Notes: generated by a model not told the origin, from the letters alone. Shown: positions 1-14,447, counted from the first letter of the stretch. The stretch: DNA of 64,000 bases from Allodiplogaster sudhausi (GCA_945643635.1 CALZFC010000020.1:5457001-5521000); one strand, 5' to 3'. Numbers and translations: made by a program.

Positions 1-1053
1 CTCCAGACCCCTTTCTGCTGCAGCTGTTAAATCATATCTGCTTTTCGTCAGGGCCGAGAAAATAGAAGGCAAATTTCTGAGAAAGGCCAACGGCCAAGGC
101 CAATTTGCCTTTTTGGTGGTTGCGTGCCTTCGCTGATTTGATGTCTTGGAATCCGCTCAAGTCGTTTACTTCAGGCACTGTGTTAAGACCAGCAAAGAAT
201 GGAGAGCGAGGGAGATAGAGAGAGAGATAGGAAGAGAGGGAGAGAGAAGCAGAGGGATAGAAAGAGAGGGAGAGAGAAACGAGAAGAAGAGATGGCTGAT
301 TTCCTTCCGGCAGTCGTTGGTGCCTTTGGGGACTTTTTCTCTAACAAATTCCTATGCTCTTCTCCGAAATCGTCCCCCACTCATTCGTTCTCTCCCAGCT
401 CGTTTTCTACAGTTGGTTGTTGTAGTTAGCCTTCTTTCTTTCTCTTTCTCCTCCCCCCCCCTCCCTTGCTCTGTCTTACATTCCTTCCCCTCTCCCCCCC
501 CCCCCCTCTATCTCCCCTCTCTCAATTCTTTCAATGATTCTACCCTTGCACGCATCATTAGAGCCGAGCCAACAGCATTCTTCAAAACGGGGGGAGAATC
601 TGATATCGTTTCTCCAGTATCCCTTACTCGATTTCTCTCTTTAGAACTCATGTTCTCTCCCACTCTCGACATCTCTCTCTCTCTCTCTCGCTCTCCCTCT
701 CTCTCTCTCTCTCTCTCTCCTCTCTTTCTCTGTGTTTATCTCTAGCTTTTTCTCTATCTTTCCGTCTGTTCCTCTTTCTAATACTCTTTCTCTTTCTCCT
801 CTTCGAGAATGCATAAACGAAAAGGCAGACGGGGAACCAATTGCCGAGAAGAAGTGCATAAACAACTGAATGATTGTTATGAAGCAGCAAACTTATCCGG
901 GCTCACATCAATTCTGAATCGGAATTGACATTACCACTGGTTGATTGATGGAATAATCAGACAGCACTGATTTGATTTACTGGAAAGCTGAAGATCAAGC
1001 AAGTACAAGAATGAGTTATAAAAAGGGAATGATGGACAAATCTGGTATTCCAG
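1..1053. other. Non-coding, microsatellite-rich 5' flank
   Basis: No exon with plausible splice sites was found. The stretch holds GA-rich DNA near 199-290, C-rich runs near 455-520 and a (CT)n array near 668-725. The first plexin exons (signal peptide and first Sema strand) would be expected on this side but were not recognised, so they probably lie before the window. Confidence 0.6.
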
Positions 1054-2137
1054 GCGCCAGCGAGCCTTGTGGAAAAGCGCGAACTTCAACGGATTCGCAC
1101 ACGAAGGCCCTTGCCGTTTACGACAAAGGCAGCAAACTCATCGAGTGCACCAGTCTCTATCAGGCGAATCTTCCTCTTTGATGAACACACTTCTTTCTTC
1201 CTCATCGATATCACTATTTCTCAATACTCGCACTTATTTTCGCAGTTCATTCTTTCGTCTTTGAGATAGTATCACAACTTTTTTAAATACTGTATGCGTT
1301 TTTAGGGTCGCTGTCGCTTGAGAAATCTCCACAACATCACAGAAACTCTTGTTGAATCGTCTCGATTACTCGCCAATGATGCTGATTCTTCTGCCGTGGT
1401 TTGTTATCTTTTCTCGTTTCAATATTTATTCATGTAATTCATTTCGGTTAATCTTTGTTACTCATTTTCTCTATCACATTGTTCAAGATTGTACTTTCAC
1501 TTTAACTCTGGTTCTAATGAATAGAAAGCAGCCTTTTATCATATTGTACATTTGATTAGGTTCCTTTTTTATTTGTGTGATAATAGCTGACTGTAAGGTG
1601 TTCGTGGGGAGCGGGCCGTCACGGGAACCGGCACTGTACGTGGCTTCTACCTTCGTTGGTGGCGGCGCCTACCGAGACGACATCCCTGCCATTTCCTCAA
1701 GAAGTCTCATATCCAAGGCCGAGTTCTCACTCTCCCATTCCAATGTCAACTCGCAGAGCAGCGTCTTCATCGAGCGAAAATACCGCGAGAGCTTCAAGTC
1801 TGATCATTCATTTTTTTTAGTTCATAGTTGTCTTGAAAAGTTTTAAACACAAAGTCTCGTTACGCAGTGGCAGTGTGTATTCGTTTGATTCATATTTAAT
1901 TAGAATAACGAGATTTAGTTACCTCAGTCGATGATATACGGTTTTTTTGCTTTAGAAGCTTGGTAAATAAAAAAAAGGTTGGATTTGCAGAGTGGAGTAC
2001 GTGGGCGGCTTCGAAGCGGGCCGCTTCGCATATATTGCAAGCCGCCAGCCACGATCTCTCCACGATGATGTCATCCAGTCACGACTACTCAGAGTGTGCT
2101 CCGCAGACAGGGAATTCAACAGCTACACAGAGGTTGA

Positions 2138-2183
<46 letters not shown>

Positions 2184-5100
2184 TCTCCCTATTTCACTCG
2201 CACAAGCATTCATTCCCTATTCAGTTCATTCTCAACGCAATCCTTTCCATTTGATTTGCGAGATACTTTGTGATGAATTCGTTTTTGCGTTTCCTTTTAG
2301 GTTCCTCTGGAATGCGAATCGGATGAAGTACGGTACAACCTCTTACGAGACGTCCACATTGGCACTGCTGGATACAACTTGGCCAAGGAACTCGGCATCA
2401 CTGGGTAGTCCTCTCCATTTTTCCACATTCCCATTCTGTCTTGGTGCTTTATTCGATGCATTCATTGTATTGCTTCATGATGCGTAACGAAATGGAGTGA
2501 ATGAAGGGAACTGGACCTTCTGCTGTACGCGGTGTTCGAAGAGGGCGCGGCTGGTTCCTCGCGAAGAGAAGCTCCGACTTCTCGCTCTGCTCTCTGCGTC
2601 TACACTCTCCGCCAGATTGAGGAAGTATTCAAGAGGAACATTCTCGAGTGCTATCAACAGGAGAATGTCGAGACTGTAAGTCTCTCTCAATATTAATGCA
2701 CTTTATTACTTATGGTGTATTTTGTTAATAGTTTTCAAGTTCGATCGATATCATGTAAATTTTGTGATTGCTATTCTTTTGTTCTACTTTTTCTTGTCCT
2801 TGTTGCAGAAGCTGCCATGGTTCACAGTGAATTCGATGTGTCGAAAGACTCATCTGCAGTGGGAGAAGATCGAGTGTGGTCAGAACGTGAACACGAGAAT
2901 CGGCGGTGGGCATCCCATTCATTCCGCCCCCATCATTCAGGTCCATTCGGTTGTCTCTTTCATTTACTCATTTCTTTTTCTTTAGAACACAAGATGGAGA
3001 TTGCTTTTTGAGGCGTTTTGTGGAAGGAATCCTTGCAGATCCCGGATGCTCGAGTGACATCGATTGCAACGAACACAACGCAAGGAAGCACCGTTGTGTT
3101 CATGGGCACGACGGATGGCCGAGTTCTTAAGGTTCATTCTTCCCTCTATGAGCTTCTTAAATCCATAGGTCCATTTGCATTGTTCGTTCAGTGCTATACG
3201 TATAGAGACCGCAGATGTTTTTTTTTCAAAAATGATTAAAACTTCAGTTCGACACTGCTTGTGGGTACAAAACCCTTATTAATTAAAACAACAAACCAAT
3301 TGTCCCGCGAATAGCCAATAGCTACTTCAATTAGCACTTTGATTTTATACGCGATGTGAAGTAAAAATTCTAAGTAAAAATCTGACGTTCCAACTTTGCA
3401 AATGATATATAGCCTCACTGCCTTAACATAACCGTTATTAAGTAAAATAGCAAAGAAATTGTCCCTCCAATAGCCACTGGTTGCAGATAGCATTCATTTC
3501 ATTAGTGGTGTGAAGGCAAGACTCCAAGCGAATTATATGAAGTAGGCGCTTACCAAATGCTCAAGCGTATATCACACAACTTCAACAAAACCCTTACAAA
3601 TAAAAATAACAAAACAATTATCCCGCGAATACACCCAGCAAAAAGAAAAACGCTTAGCTCTGAAATTGTTAACGAAAATGTATTAAAACTTGGATCCGCG
3701 GCCGTTAAATGGATGAAATAGCGTATTCATCTGATACGGTATTGCGCCCAGGCAACATCTGTACCAGAATTTTATTCTTCGGTCTCTATATACGTACTTG
3801 TGTCCCACATTTCTTCTTGTTCACTTCTCTGCTCTCTGCAGGGCGTCCTCGAGGACAGAGATGGAGGGAGCTTCATTTACGCAGCCGAGCAAGTCGCGAA
3901 CGAGAGCATCCTTCAGGATGTCGAGTTCTCCGACTCGGGCAAGCACGCCTTCGTCCTCACTCCAAACTCGGTTTGGTTCTTACTTCTTACTCTGCTCCTC
4001 TTTTTCCTTTCTTTGCTTTTGTATGTGTATCCAGTTGTATAGTCTTTGCTGTTTGTTGCTTAGCAATATTTTATTAGCCACTGTTGAAGTTTCATTTGAG
4101 AAAACCTAGCTCATGCTGTCTGCAGGTGCTGCGAATAGCGTCGTCGTGGTGTGATTCTGGCGCGTCGACCTGCGGGGCGTGTCTGGCGAAGAGAGACCCG
4201 CACTGCGGGTGGTGCATGAGAAGCAGTTCGTGCGCACTCAAGGACGCATGTGACAGGGCACTCCCCCATGTCGACAGCGGCTGGATCGCTTACAACATGG
4301 ACGAGTGTCCCAGGTGAGAGATGGAGGGGAGCGTGGATGAGGGAGAGCGTTAGAGAGGGCAGAGAGAGAGAGAGAGGGAAAGAGAGAAAGAGAAGATAAT
4401 GTGGATGGAGAAAAAACATAGGTGCTTCTGACCATTTAAGATGTTTTCCCTTGCAGTATCTCCTCAGTGTTCCCCGATCGTCTCCAACTTACGACGGCTG
4501 ATTTCCTGAATGTGAGTCTTTTGAACATGGAGGGAGCCCTACGTGGCCGTCTTCGTTGTCACTTCCGCTTCCCGAATGGACTTCTTCTCAAGAGCGATGC
4601 CGCCGCTACCCAGCAAGACCAGTCAGGACGCTTTATTCTGCTTTTCTTTAAATCTCTCACAGATCATCCTAATGGACTCTGGTCTTCTCAGTCTTTTCCA
4701 CTTATGCGTCCAGATGGTTCCCTTCCGCAGGTCTTCCCTCCGCTGCGCCTCACCAGATGTTCACTCCCTGCCTCCTCTTCCCCCTGGAGATGCCTCAGTG
4801 GTCGCGACTCTCTCAGTTGTGCCTGACTCCACTCCCCCTCTCCCCGCCCTCGCCTCCACCAACTTCACCTTCTTCGACTGCAGCCGCTTCCTCACTTGCT
4901 CCGAGTGCACACGAAGTGCTTTCCCTTGCGACTGGTGCCTTCGGTAGGCCTTTCTTTATTTCAATTATTAATTAAGTTGTTGTTTAATCTTAAATTCTGG
5001 TTTGAGATCAAACTTGTGCGTCGCTGGACAACAAACAGAGGACCGTTGCCGTGGAGAAGTCTTCATTAATGGCATGGGGGTACGTAATTGGAGAGAGGAA

Positions 5101-8100
5101 ATGGAGAGGATGAAGCGAAGAAGTTGTCATGGTATCCATTCTTTAGCGTGCCGGGACATCTTCCCGTCGAGGTCCTTCGCACTGTCCGCACATCTTCTCA
5201 TCCTCTCCACTCATCTACGTTCCAGCAGGGGAGAAGAGAGTCATCTCTGTCAAGGTACTCTTGCCATGTACTACATTCCTTGAAACAAACAGGAAATTGT
5301 GTTTTTTTTTCTTGTTTTATTATTACTTTGAGAAGTGCTTTCTGGAACGAGTTCTACTTACAGGCGCAGAATCTGGACTCTGCCTACATGAGCGACTTCA
5401 AGTGTCGCTTCCGATTGGATAGTGGTGAAATCTACGACAAATCAGCCACCAAGTCCAGCATTGGAAAAGTCACGTCAGTTCTTTTAACACATTTGATCGG
5501 CATATCTCTCTTCCGCTTTTCTGTTTCGCTCTCTCTCTCTTTCTCTCTCTCTCTCTCTTTCTCTGTCTCTCTCTCTCTCTCTCTCCCTCCATTTCCACCC
5601 ATCCCCATTCTCCTCGACTCCTTTACTCTTCAGTTGTGATGAAATGCTTCTTGTCCGCGGTGGTCGCGTTGCCTTCGACGTGGGTTGGTCGACGTACGAA
5701 GAGCCAAGTGTTCTCCATCTTCTCGACAACACCCAGGGAATGGCCATTGAGGTCAGAGGAGTTCCTTCTGTCCTCATTGCTGTAATCCCCCATGAATACG
5801 AATAACTCGGCAGGTGTACACCTGCGAATCGGCAGCAGCGGATTGTGGCAGTTGCGTGGCACTCGATTCAACGAAGTACTCTTGCGGGTGGTGCATCCCC
5901 TCCAGTAAAATCGTTCAGGTATTGCTGGTCTTGCCAACTCACCTTATTTCACAAATGTGCTTTTGATTTAATTGATCGATTTGCACTTGAACTAACCTCT
6001 CTCACGCTCAGGCTCACTGCGTCGCAACAGGAAGCTGCCCTCGGGGCTCTGCCTGGCACAACGGCAGCCAACTCTGCCCCCACCCCACCATCCAGAGTTT
6101 CTCCCCACGCAAGGGGCCACTCGGAGGCAACACTACGGTAGGAGTCTGTCAATTTCGGTGTGAATTACACTTTTATGCTATTGAGGTGCTGTAACTGTTG
6201 AAAAATGATCTATACTTTTAAAGCTTTTAGAATTTTCGCGCTACGCTTAAAGTTTTTCTGGTTCATTGTCTATTTTGGGAATGATGATAATTTTCCTTCG
6301 ATCATAACATAAAATATCTGGCTAGAATGAAATCCGGATTATGATTCCATCGTTTGTTGCAGCTGCGGATCACTGGGACGAACCTTGGCCGTGAAGTGGC
6401 AGATGTTCGCTCGGTTACGGTAGCAAACGTGGCGTGCCATCTCGTGCCGGCCCTCCATTCTGCCCCCTCTGGACTGGTCTGTGTCACGGGAGCGGGCCAG
6501 CGACAGAAGGATGATCGACTGCCGCATGGACCAGTCGTGGTCAGCCTCAAGGAGGACAAGGACCCACTCACATTCACTGCCATCTCCAATGATCACTTCT
6601 ACTATGTTGAGGTAAGAGAGAGAGAGAGAGGAGAGAGGGAGAGGAGAGGAGAGAGAGAGAGAGAAAGATGGAAGAAGGGAATTAGACGAAGAAAGCGAGG
6701 CAATGTAAGATAGGAGAAGATGACCAGCAATATCTTAGCCGGTCATCAACGCTCTGCATCCTTCTTCTGGGCCGATCTCCGGTGGCACGGATATTCGACT
6801 GGAAGGAAGGCATCTTGATGCTGGCGCAGACATCGAGGTTAGCATGTGTGAAAGAGAGAGAGAAAGAGAGAGAGCGAAGGGGAACTGAGATTGTGAGAGC
6901 GAGGCGAACGGAGAGGGGCAACATTGAGTGACTCATCCATTTTGCGAATGAATATTGAACGGGTATTTTGTTAATTAAAAGTTAATACGTTTGATCTGAC
7001 AATCAGATTCTGGTGGGTGACGAATTGTGCGAGCTGCAACAGCGGAATGAGTCTTGGATAATGTGCCGGACTAGGCCCTCGGAAGGACTCAGCAAGAAAG
7101 AGGTGGATGTCAAGATGGACCAGCAGAGAGTCAAGAAGACCAGGGGTATTCACTTCTCATTCGTGTTAGTTTTTTTCATTTAAACATTTCTTGATTTTTT
7201 TTCCATAGCCCTAGAGATGCTATACTAAACATGCTATGTAGTTCGTTTCATGAAATCGTAAGGACTAGTCCAACCGTAATTTAATTATGCCACTTTATGT
7301 CGTTACATAAATTCTTCGGCGATGGAAATATTTACAATAGCGATCCAGTGAATCTTTGTGTGTTAGAAAAACAAGGATTTCAAACTTCTATGCTTGCAGC
7401 GCGAATCCGAAGGTGAGAAGTGTGGATCCCGAGAAGAGCATTGCTGCGGGCGGAATCCGAGTGGATGTGGACGGAGAGGGTTTCCTGCTTCTCCAGAGAC
7501 CGAAGATGGTCTTGTACGGTCTCGCAGAAGATGCCACCGAGGGACCGCCTTGCCACGTTAGCATTTCTTCTTACTATTATTCTTCTTTGTTTCGTGTGCC
7601 TTAAGTGATTATAGGGAGGATAGTTGCTTATTCATTATTAAAGAATTGTTATTGTCTTCCTTCTTTTGCAGGTTCGCGGTGACTCTTCTATGACTTGCCT
7701 CTCTCCTCCTCTCCCCTCTTCAATCCGTGCCACTGCTTACCCCATCCAAATCCGCTACATCTTCCTCTTCGATGAAGCGCCAACCAAGTCTGTATATGTT
7801 GCATTTTTTTTCTTTTTATTTCGTTTTTTTTATTCGCTGACTGTTATTGAATTATCAAGAATATGGTTGCAGGAGCGGTTCTCTTCTCGTGTTTCCGAAC
7901 CCCGAAGTGGCGCCGTTCTCTGAGACTCGTTTCTACCGGCCATCTGAAAACTACCTCACAATAAACGGAGAGTACCTCGACTTGGCTGCAACGGAGCGAG
8001 ATGTCAATGTATGCTTTGCTACTTTTGTTCATTCATATTAGTTCTACATTCGCCGTAGACTTTTTCGGTAAATAAATTACCTTTTCCAGCAGAATATTTC

Positions 8101-11100
8101 CATTTTTATAATGCGAATTCATTTTTTTTTCTTTATTCGAGCACAGATGAAACAATCAGGTGACAGTGGGAGGCGCTGCCTGTGTGCAAGTGGTGTTGTC
8201 TTCGCGGGTGCTGACGTGCCGCCCTCCCGAGACGCGTCCTCCCCTGCTTTACTCGTCGTCTGCCATCCAGCCCGAAGTGCTTGTCTCCATCGCTGGCCGC
8301 AGCTTCCCCGTGGGAGTTCTCTCTTACGACTCGCCTGCCATCGAACTGCCCGCCACTGCCGCCGTCGCTGCCTTCGTCGTCTTCATTCTGCTTCTTCTTC
8401 TCGTCGTTGCTGTCATCTTTAAGTCTGTCCATTTTCTGTGCATTCATTCAGATACAAAAAAGTGTACATTGTTAGATATATATTAAGTTTTCCTCTCTTT
8501 CGTTGTTTCCATTAGTCTCCTTCTTATCATCCATATCTCTCTCCCTCCTTTCTTTGTAGACGGAAGAGCAGTTCTCATGCTCGTGCCCTGAAGATGCTGA
8601 AGAGCAAAATGGACCAGATCGAGATGCGAGTGGCCGCGGAGTGCAAGGAGGCCTTCGCCGAGTTGCAGACTGGACTGGATGCGTACGTGGCTGAACTGCC
8701 ACTCGGGGCAGCCGCCGTGCCTTTCTTGGAGTGGAGGGATTATGCTGCAAGGTTTGCCATTCCGTTTTCTCTTTCTCTCTCTCACACTCTCACTCTCCCT
8801 CTCTCTCCTCCTTCACACTTCCTTCTTGCAGAGTGCTCTTCCCTTCCCAACACGACGCCCTTCGCGAGTTGGCAGTTGATTCCAGTCGAGCGGCTGCCGT
8901 GGAGAGCGGCCTGAGGGAATTGCACAAACTGCTGCTTAATAAGGTTGATTAGGGTTGGACCGCTACTAGAGATAGGCAAGATACACTTTCGATTGCAACA
9001 ATGACTCAAGTAAGGCTGTGGAGGGCAATGAAAGCAGTATTAACTTTTGTGTTCATTACAGACCTTCCTGCTCACGATGGTGCGGACGATGGAGAGCAAC
9101 AAATACTTTGTCGGCAAGGACCGCGTCTATCTCGGGTCGCTGCTCATGGTTGTTCTCCAGGCAAGTGGAAGCATGTTGAGAGCGTGGTAGGGAAGTGGCG
9201 AGTCTTGTGATGGAGAGGGAAACTACTAAATGAAAATAGAGAGAGAGATTAGAAAGATTATTTGTTTGAGGAGCGAATGGCATACTGCACGGACATCCTG
9301 AAGCAGTTGCTGCGGGAGTTGATCGAGCGGACGGTGGAGAAGAAGTTCCAGCCGAAGATTCTGTTCAGAAGAAGCGAGAGTGTGGCGGAGAGAATGCTGG
9401 CGGCCTGGTTCACTTTCCTGCTTCACGACTACTTGAGAGAGGCTGCTGGCAAGAGGCTCTACGACCTGTACTGGGCAATGAAGCAGCAGATGGAGAAGGG
9501 GCCTCAAGATGCACTCACTCTCGATGCCAGGCAAGAACACGCACAACATTCACTCTTTCATTCATTCCAACCCTTGTCAGGTACTCCCTGAGTGAAGAGA
9601 AGCTGCTTCGCTCCAGCATTGACTTCCACGAAATCCAGCTGTTCCTGGCCTCAGAGTCAGGCGTCGGTTACTCTTCTCCGCCTCCCATTCCCGTCCGAGT
9701 CCTCAGCTGCGACTCTATCACACAGGTTTCAACTCTTTCTTCTGTTTCCGAGGTTTCCACAGATCGCTCAAATGGAAGATGTAATCAGATTTGAATAGTT
9801 TTAGGACATCGTTAATAGTTGAGCATACAAAAAAGATGAGTGTCTTCTTGAGGTGAAAGAGAAGTGCATCGAGGCCCGCTACCGTACCCATCCGTACTCG
9901 GAGCGGCCCCGCGCAGAAGACCTGGAGTTGGAGTGTCGGGGAGGGCAGCTGCCACCCGCAGTGCTGGCCGACGTCGACTTCTCCTCGAAGTGCGAGCCGG
10001 GAGGATGGCGGAGAATCAACACTCTCGACCACTACCAAGTACCCGACCACGCAGTCGTCGCACTTGTTCCCAAGCAGTCTTCTCTCTACAATTTGGTTAG
10101 AGAAGGGCATTTTGAAGAAGCTTTTGAAGGATTGATGGTCCTGTTTACTCTTAAGTAGAAGATATTTATCTTTGTTAACTTTCTCTCTCTCGTATTTCTG
10201 TGATTACTTTCCAGATATCCCTTCATTCCCTCCCTCCCAGCTCTTTCAGAGTGTGTTATCCGAGAAGTCCTCGTTGAGTCTCAAGGCGTCGCCGACCCTC
10301 TCCCGCCCCTTCGGCACCTCTTCTTCCGCTCACTCCAAGGACACCGACTCCTCCAAACTCTATCACTTGGTCAAGCCGACCGAGCACGGCCCGAGCGACG
10401 CCCAGGAGAAGATGGTCACTGAGGTCTATCTCACCAGGTTCCGTTAATCTCTTTTTATTCTTTAGCAATGTCTCTCTCTCGCTCTCTCACTCTCTCTCTC
10501 TCTCTCCCTCCCTTTCGGTACTATAATGATGTCTCCTTTAGACTTCTGATGATGAAGGGAACTTTGCAAAAGTTCATCAACGACCTCCTCGAAGTAATCT
10601 TCCCCTCCACTCGTCGTGCAACGTTGCCAGCTTGCATCAAATACATGTTTGACTTCATGGAAAGCCAGGTACTGGGCTCCAAAATTTTATTGCCAACATT
10701 TTTACTTGTCAATTGGAAAATTAAAAATAGTTGGATGTTAAATATGCTAACAGACATTAAATATACTTTAAAAATTCATGAAAACAGTAATCCTTCATAA
10801 TTTAAAGTTCAACGATTTCAGGCGGAGGAACACGGAGTGGCGGATGTGGAAGTGACTCACGCGTGGAAGAGCAACGCACTACCTCTGCGCTTCTGGGTCA
10901 ACCTCATCAAGAATCCCAACTTCGTCTTCGACATCCCAAAACCAACTAAAGTGAGTCAATGCATAACTATTTCTGTCTTCCTACTTTTCTCCGTTTTTCT
11001 GTTCTATATCGTCTTTTAATATTTCTTGTCCTAGTAATCCTTCCTCTTCCAGGTGGAGGGATGCCTGTCGGTGGTCGCTCAGACTTTGATGGACGCGTGC

Positions 11101-11728
11101 TCAACAGCCGAGCAGCAGCTGACGAAGGATTCTCCCTCTTCCAAGCTCCTCTTCGCCAAGGATGTCCAAGGATACCGGGAACTTGTCGAGTCCTTCTATT
11201 CGAGGGTCTCCGCCTCCCCGCCCATTCCGGAAGATGAAATCACTTCTGTTCTCAACCAACACAGCAAAGCTCATCGGGGAGAACTGCCAGTCAGTTGAGA
11301 GAGAGAGAGAGAGAGAGATAGGGAGGAAGAGAGAAAACAAGACATAGGCAGTCTGAAACCAGAGGCTAACACAATTATCACCTTGCAGGTGTACCCTGCC
11401 CTGAACGAGATCTTCAAGTACCTCGACCAGTACAAGGATTCCGTGATGGAGGCCTTGGAGAGCAACGACCACGCCCTCCACTCTCAGTTGCCCGCACGCC
11501 TTCAGGTCTCACTTCTTAGCAGATTTTCTACCTCTGTTTAAGCATTTTATTTTTATTTTATTTTTCAAAATCTTTGAACCTTCTGATGATGTCATTTGCA
11601 TTCCTCCCGAAATCCAGGATGTCTTGGCCATCATGGAGAGTCAACGCTGCTCGGAGTACGACTCGAACACTCTCGGCCTGGGATACAACTCGAGTAGCCG
11701 TCTCATGGCAAGGGAACCGAGATATTAG
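1054..11728 (+). CDS. Plexin (semaphorin receptor), 5' partial, 37 exons
   Basis: Plexins are single-pass plasma-membrane receptors for semaphorins; their cytoplasmic GAP acts on Ras-family GTPases (Rap/R-Ras). The traced exons join in frame throughout and give about 1,837 residues. In order they encode: most of a Sema domain (1054-3970, with [11 protein letters not shown] at 3039-3131); three PSI modules ([15 protein letters not shown] in exon 4126-4313; [14 protein letters not shown] in 4731-4943; [17 protein letters not shown] in 5814-5918); IPT domains (4457-8160); one membrane helix ending exon 8160-8422; then the juxtamembrane segment and split GAP (8560-11728). The GAP keeps the finger region [12 protein letters not shown] (9271-9530) and the [13 protein letters not shown] block (10822-10950). 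Later exons: 9062-9160, 9271-9530, 9581-9725, 9853-10095, 10250-10437, 10542-10668, 10822-10950, 11053-11289, 11389-11505, 11618-11728 (TAG). Introns after 1163, 9160 and 9530 begin with GC. The signal peptide and N-terminal Sema strands are missing. Subfamily (A or B) was not decided. Confidence 0.96.
3132..3841. repeat. Plexin intron holding three diverged ~160-bp repeats
   Basis: This is the longest plexin intron. A block containing 'aattgtcccgcgaatagcc' at about 3297 recurs in altered form at about 3458 (aattgtccctccaatagcc) and about 3615 (aattatcccgcgaatacac). Each is preceded by a similar AT-rich stretch, so the spacing is about 155-165 bp. They look like old tandem copies of one unit. 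No coding potential was seen. Confidence 0.55.
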
Positions 11729-12354
11729 AAGAATTTGAATGATGTAAATTGCCGCCATGTCCTTTCGCTCGTCTTCTATGGGTCCTCTTCCTCTCGAATG
11801 ATTCACTCCGTTGCTCACGTCACTTGTCCGTACTGTACAGCATTCGTAGTTGTTATTCTCCTGTTATCACTCATCCCGATATCAGCCGCTACTTCTTGGC
11901 ACTTTGCCAGTTTGTCATTCCGGGTATCCAGACATCATTTTGCCACTACACACAGCAGCAGCTTCGCTTATTCTGAGAGATTCTTTCTTCTTCTGCTCCT
12001 ACTACTCAATTCTGATGCTCCATGCCATTGCCATCTAAAGAAATCTGTGATTTTGAAATGACCTTAGATTGCTAGTTTGTTTTAACGATTCTCTGAAACC
12101 ATTTCTTCCCTTGCTTGTTCATTCTGTGCTGGTTCCCTCTGCCTGGTCTGTGCTCTCTACTAAACCTCCCCTTCTCTGCTACTATCTATCTACCACTGGC
12201 TCATTCTCATGATGCACTGTCTCCCGATCTAACATCTGCGCTGCGCTTTTCCTCTCCTTTGGATTTTGTAGCACAAAAATTCCGCGTGCCTAAATTATCT
12301 TTGTTTCATAGAACCCTTACCTTCACCCAATCTCCCTCCTCATCTGGCTTCTTT
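11729..12354 (+). other. Plexin 3' flank / probable 3' UTR
   Basis: This follows the plexin stop codon. It is T-rich, without splice-bounded exons on either strand, and runs up to the first tandem unit. It probably contains the plexin 3' UTR. No canonical AATAAA was seen before the repeat array. Confidence 0.5.
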
Positions 12355-13228
12355 CGGCGTTATTCTCACGGGTTCCATCACCGAGTGTGACTTGTCTTCT
12401 CTCTCTCGCTCTCTCTCTCTCTCTCGCTCTCTCTTTCTCTCTATTTTTTTCTCTCTCTCTATTTTTCTCTCTCTCTCCGTCTGTCTACAATGCACAGTCT
12501 CTGTCTCCCCCCTGCTCCCTTATGGCTGTTTCTCGTACCCCATCATTTGCCATGTTATGTACCTGGGGAGAACTTGGCAGGGCAGTGAATGGATTCCCTG
12601 AACACAGCTTTATCTCCTTCCCTCTTTGCACCATCCAATTCCCCTCACAATCAGTTGCCTGTGTTGTTGCATATTCCAACTTCAGGAATACTATTTATGT
12701 TTATAGCATTAATAATTATTACTATTTTAACATCTTGCTTTGAAGCAAACGCGACTTCGGGTCGCAGAATGAAGATAACATGAATTAACTCGTCTTATGG
12801 GGCCAAGACCTCGACACTCGTCTGGAACATTTGATAGAGAGAAAGCCTAGCTGGTTCAAGGGTTAAAATAAAGTAACACGGAAGTGGTTGGGAAACCGGC
12901 TGGAGAACCAGCGGAAAAGACCGGAAAGTGCATGAGAAACTAAAGGAGCACTTTACACTTTGTACATGCGAAATATCAGTCAACAAAAGAGGCAATCTAT
13001 TATCACTCGGACTTCTTATCAGTGAGACGAGGAGAAGCAGACTGGAAGCATGCATTTTCCTATCTCATTGTTAAAATCAGATTGATTTTACGATGCTGAA
13101 CTCGTTACAAAGAGGAAAGGGCACAGGGACTTCGGACAGCTCCTTTAAAATACGAATACTGTAAGAGCTGGAGGTGCTAAAGAAAAAATAAGATGTAGTG
13201 GATTTGGTGATCCAATGCCTTTCTGCTT

Positions 13229-13381
13229 CTAGCTTATTTTTACACTGGGCGAATTCGCAGCAAGAAAAGAAGAAAAAGGGATACTGTGGCTGCGCCTCTT
13301 CAGGCCATCCTCAGGCACGCTGGCCTGTTGCAACTTGTGGAGAGCATCTCCGAGGCCGTCTATCTCTTGCACGTTATCAAC
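13229..13381 (-). pseudogene. Duplicated phospholipase terminal exon, copy 1
   Basis: On the minus strand this repeats the last coding exon of the phospholipase A2 gene (15769-15876), including the acceptor (…catgaatgcag). The normal stop is lost because about 60 bp are absent. The frame instead runs from ...RRSHSI into PFSSFLAANSPSVKIS and stops with TAG. It lies downstream of the gene on the same strand, so it could be a dead fragment or an alternative 3' exon. Splicing to it is inference. Confidence 0.6.
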
Positions 13382-14447
13382 CTGCATTCATGAAACAATA
13401 TACCGGAAAAGTCCCTCTCTCACTCCCTCTCCCTCTCTCTTTCCCTCTCTCTCTCTCACCTTCTCTGTGAATCTCGCCTTCTACTTTACTCTCTTTTTCC
13501 TCTGTTTGTCTTGTTGCCTTGGGCAGCCCAGCGAGTAAGACTCGGCTGTAGTCCACTTCAAAGAGAGCACCGGCACGGCGTTATTCTCACGGGTTCCATC
13601 ACCGAGTGTGACTTGTCTTCTCTCTCTCGCTCTCTCTCTCTCTCTCGCTCTCTCTTTCTCTCTATTTTTTTCTCTCTCTCTATTTTTCTCTCTCTCCGTC
13701 TGTCTACAATGCACAGTCTCTGTCTCCCCCCTGCTCCCTTATGGCTGTTTCTCGTACCCCATCATTTGCCATGTTATGTACCTGGGGAGAACTTGGCAGG
13801 GCAGTGAATGGATTCCCTGAACACAGCTTTATCTCCTTCCCTCTTTGCACCATCCAATTCCCCTCACAATCAGTTGCCTGTGTTGTTGCATATTCCAACT
13901 TCAGGAATACTATTTATGTTTATAGCATTAATAATTATTACTATTTTAACATCTTGCTTTGAAGCAAACGCGACTTCGGGTCGCAGAATGAAGATAACAT
14001 GAATTAACTCGTCTTATGGGGCCAAGACCTCGACACTCGTCTGGAACATTTGATAGAGAGAAAGCCTAGCTGGTTCAAGGGTTAAAATAAAGTAACACGG
14101 AAGTGGTTGGGAAACCGGCTGGAGAACCAGCGGAAAAGACCGGAAAGTGCATGAGAAACTAAAGGAGCACTTTACACTTTGTACATGCGAAATATCAGTC
14201 AACAAAAGAGGCAATCTATTATCACTCGGACTTCTTATCAGTGAGACGAGGAGAAGCAGACTGGAAGCATGCATTTTCCTATCTCATTGTTAAAATCAGA
14301 TTGATTTTACGATGCTGAACTCGTTACAAAGAGGAAAGGGCACAGGGACTTCGGACAGCTCCTTTAAAATACGAATACTGTAAGAGCTGGAGGTGCTAAA
14401 GAAAAAATAAGATGTAGTGGATTTGGTGATCCAATGCCTTTCTGCTT

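Noticed and set aside
146..745. 199-codon open frame at the left end
   Set aside because: Composition is that of translated (GA)n/(CT)n microsatellites (Arg/Glu and Ser/Leu runs), with no splice context or conserved motif.
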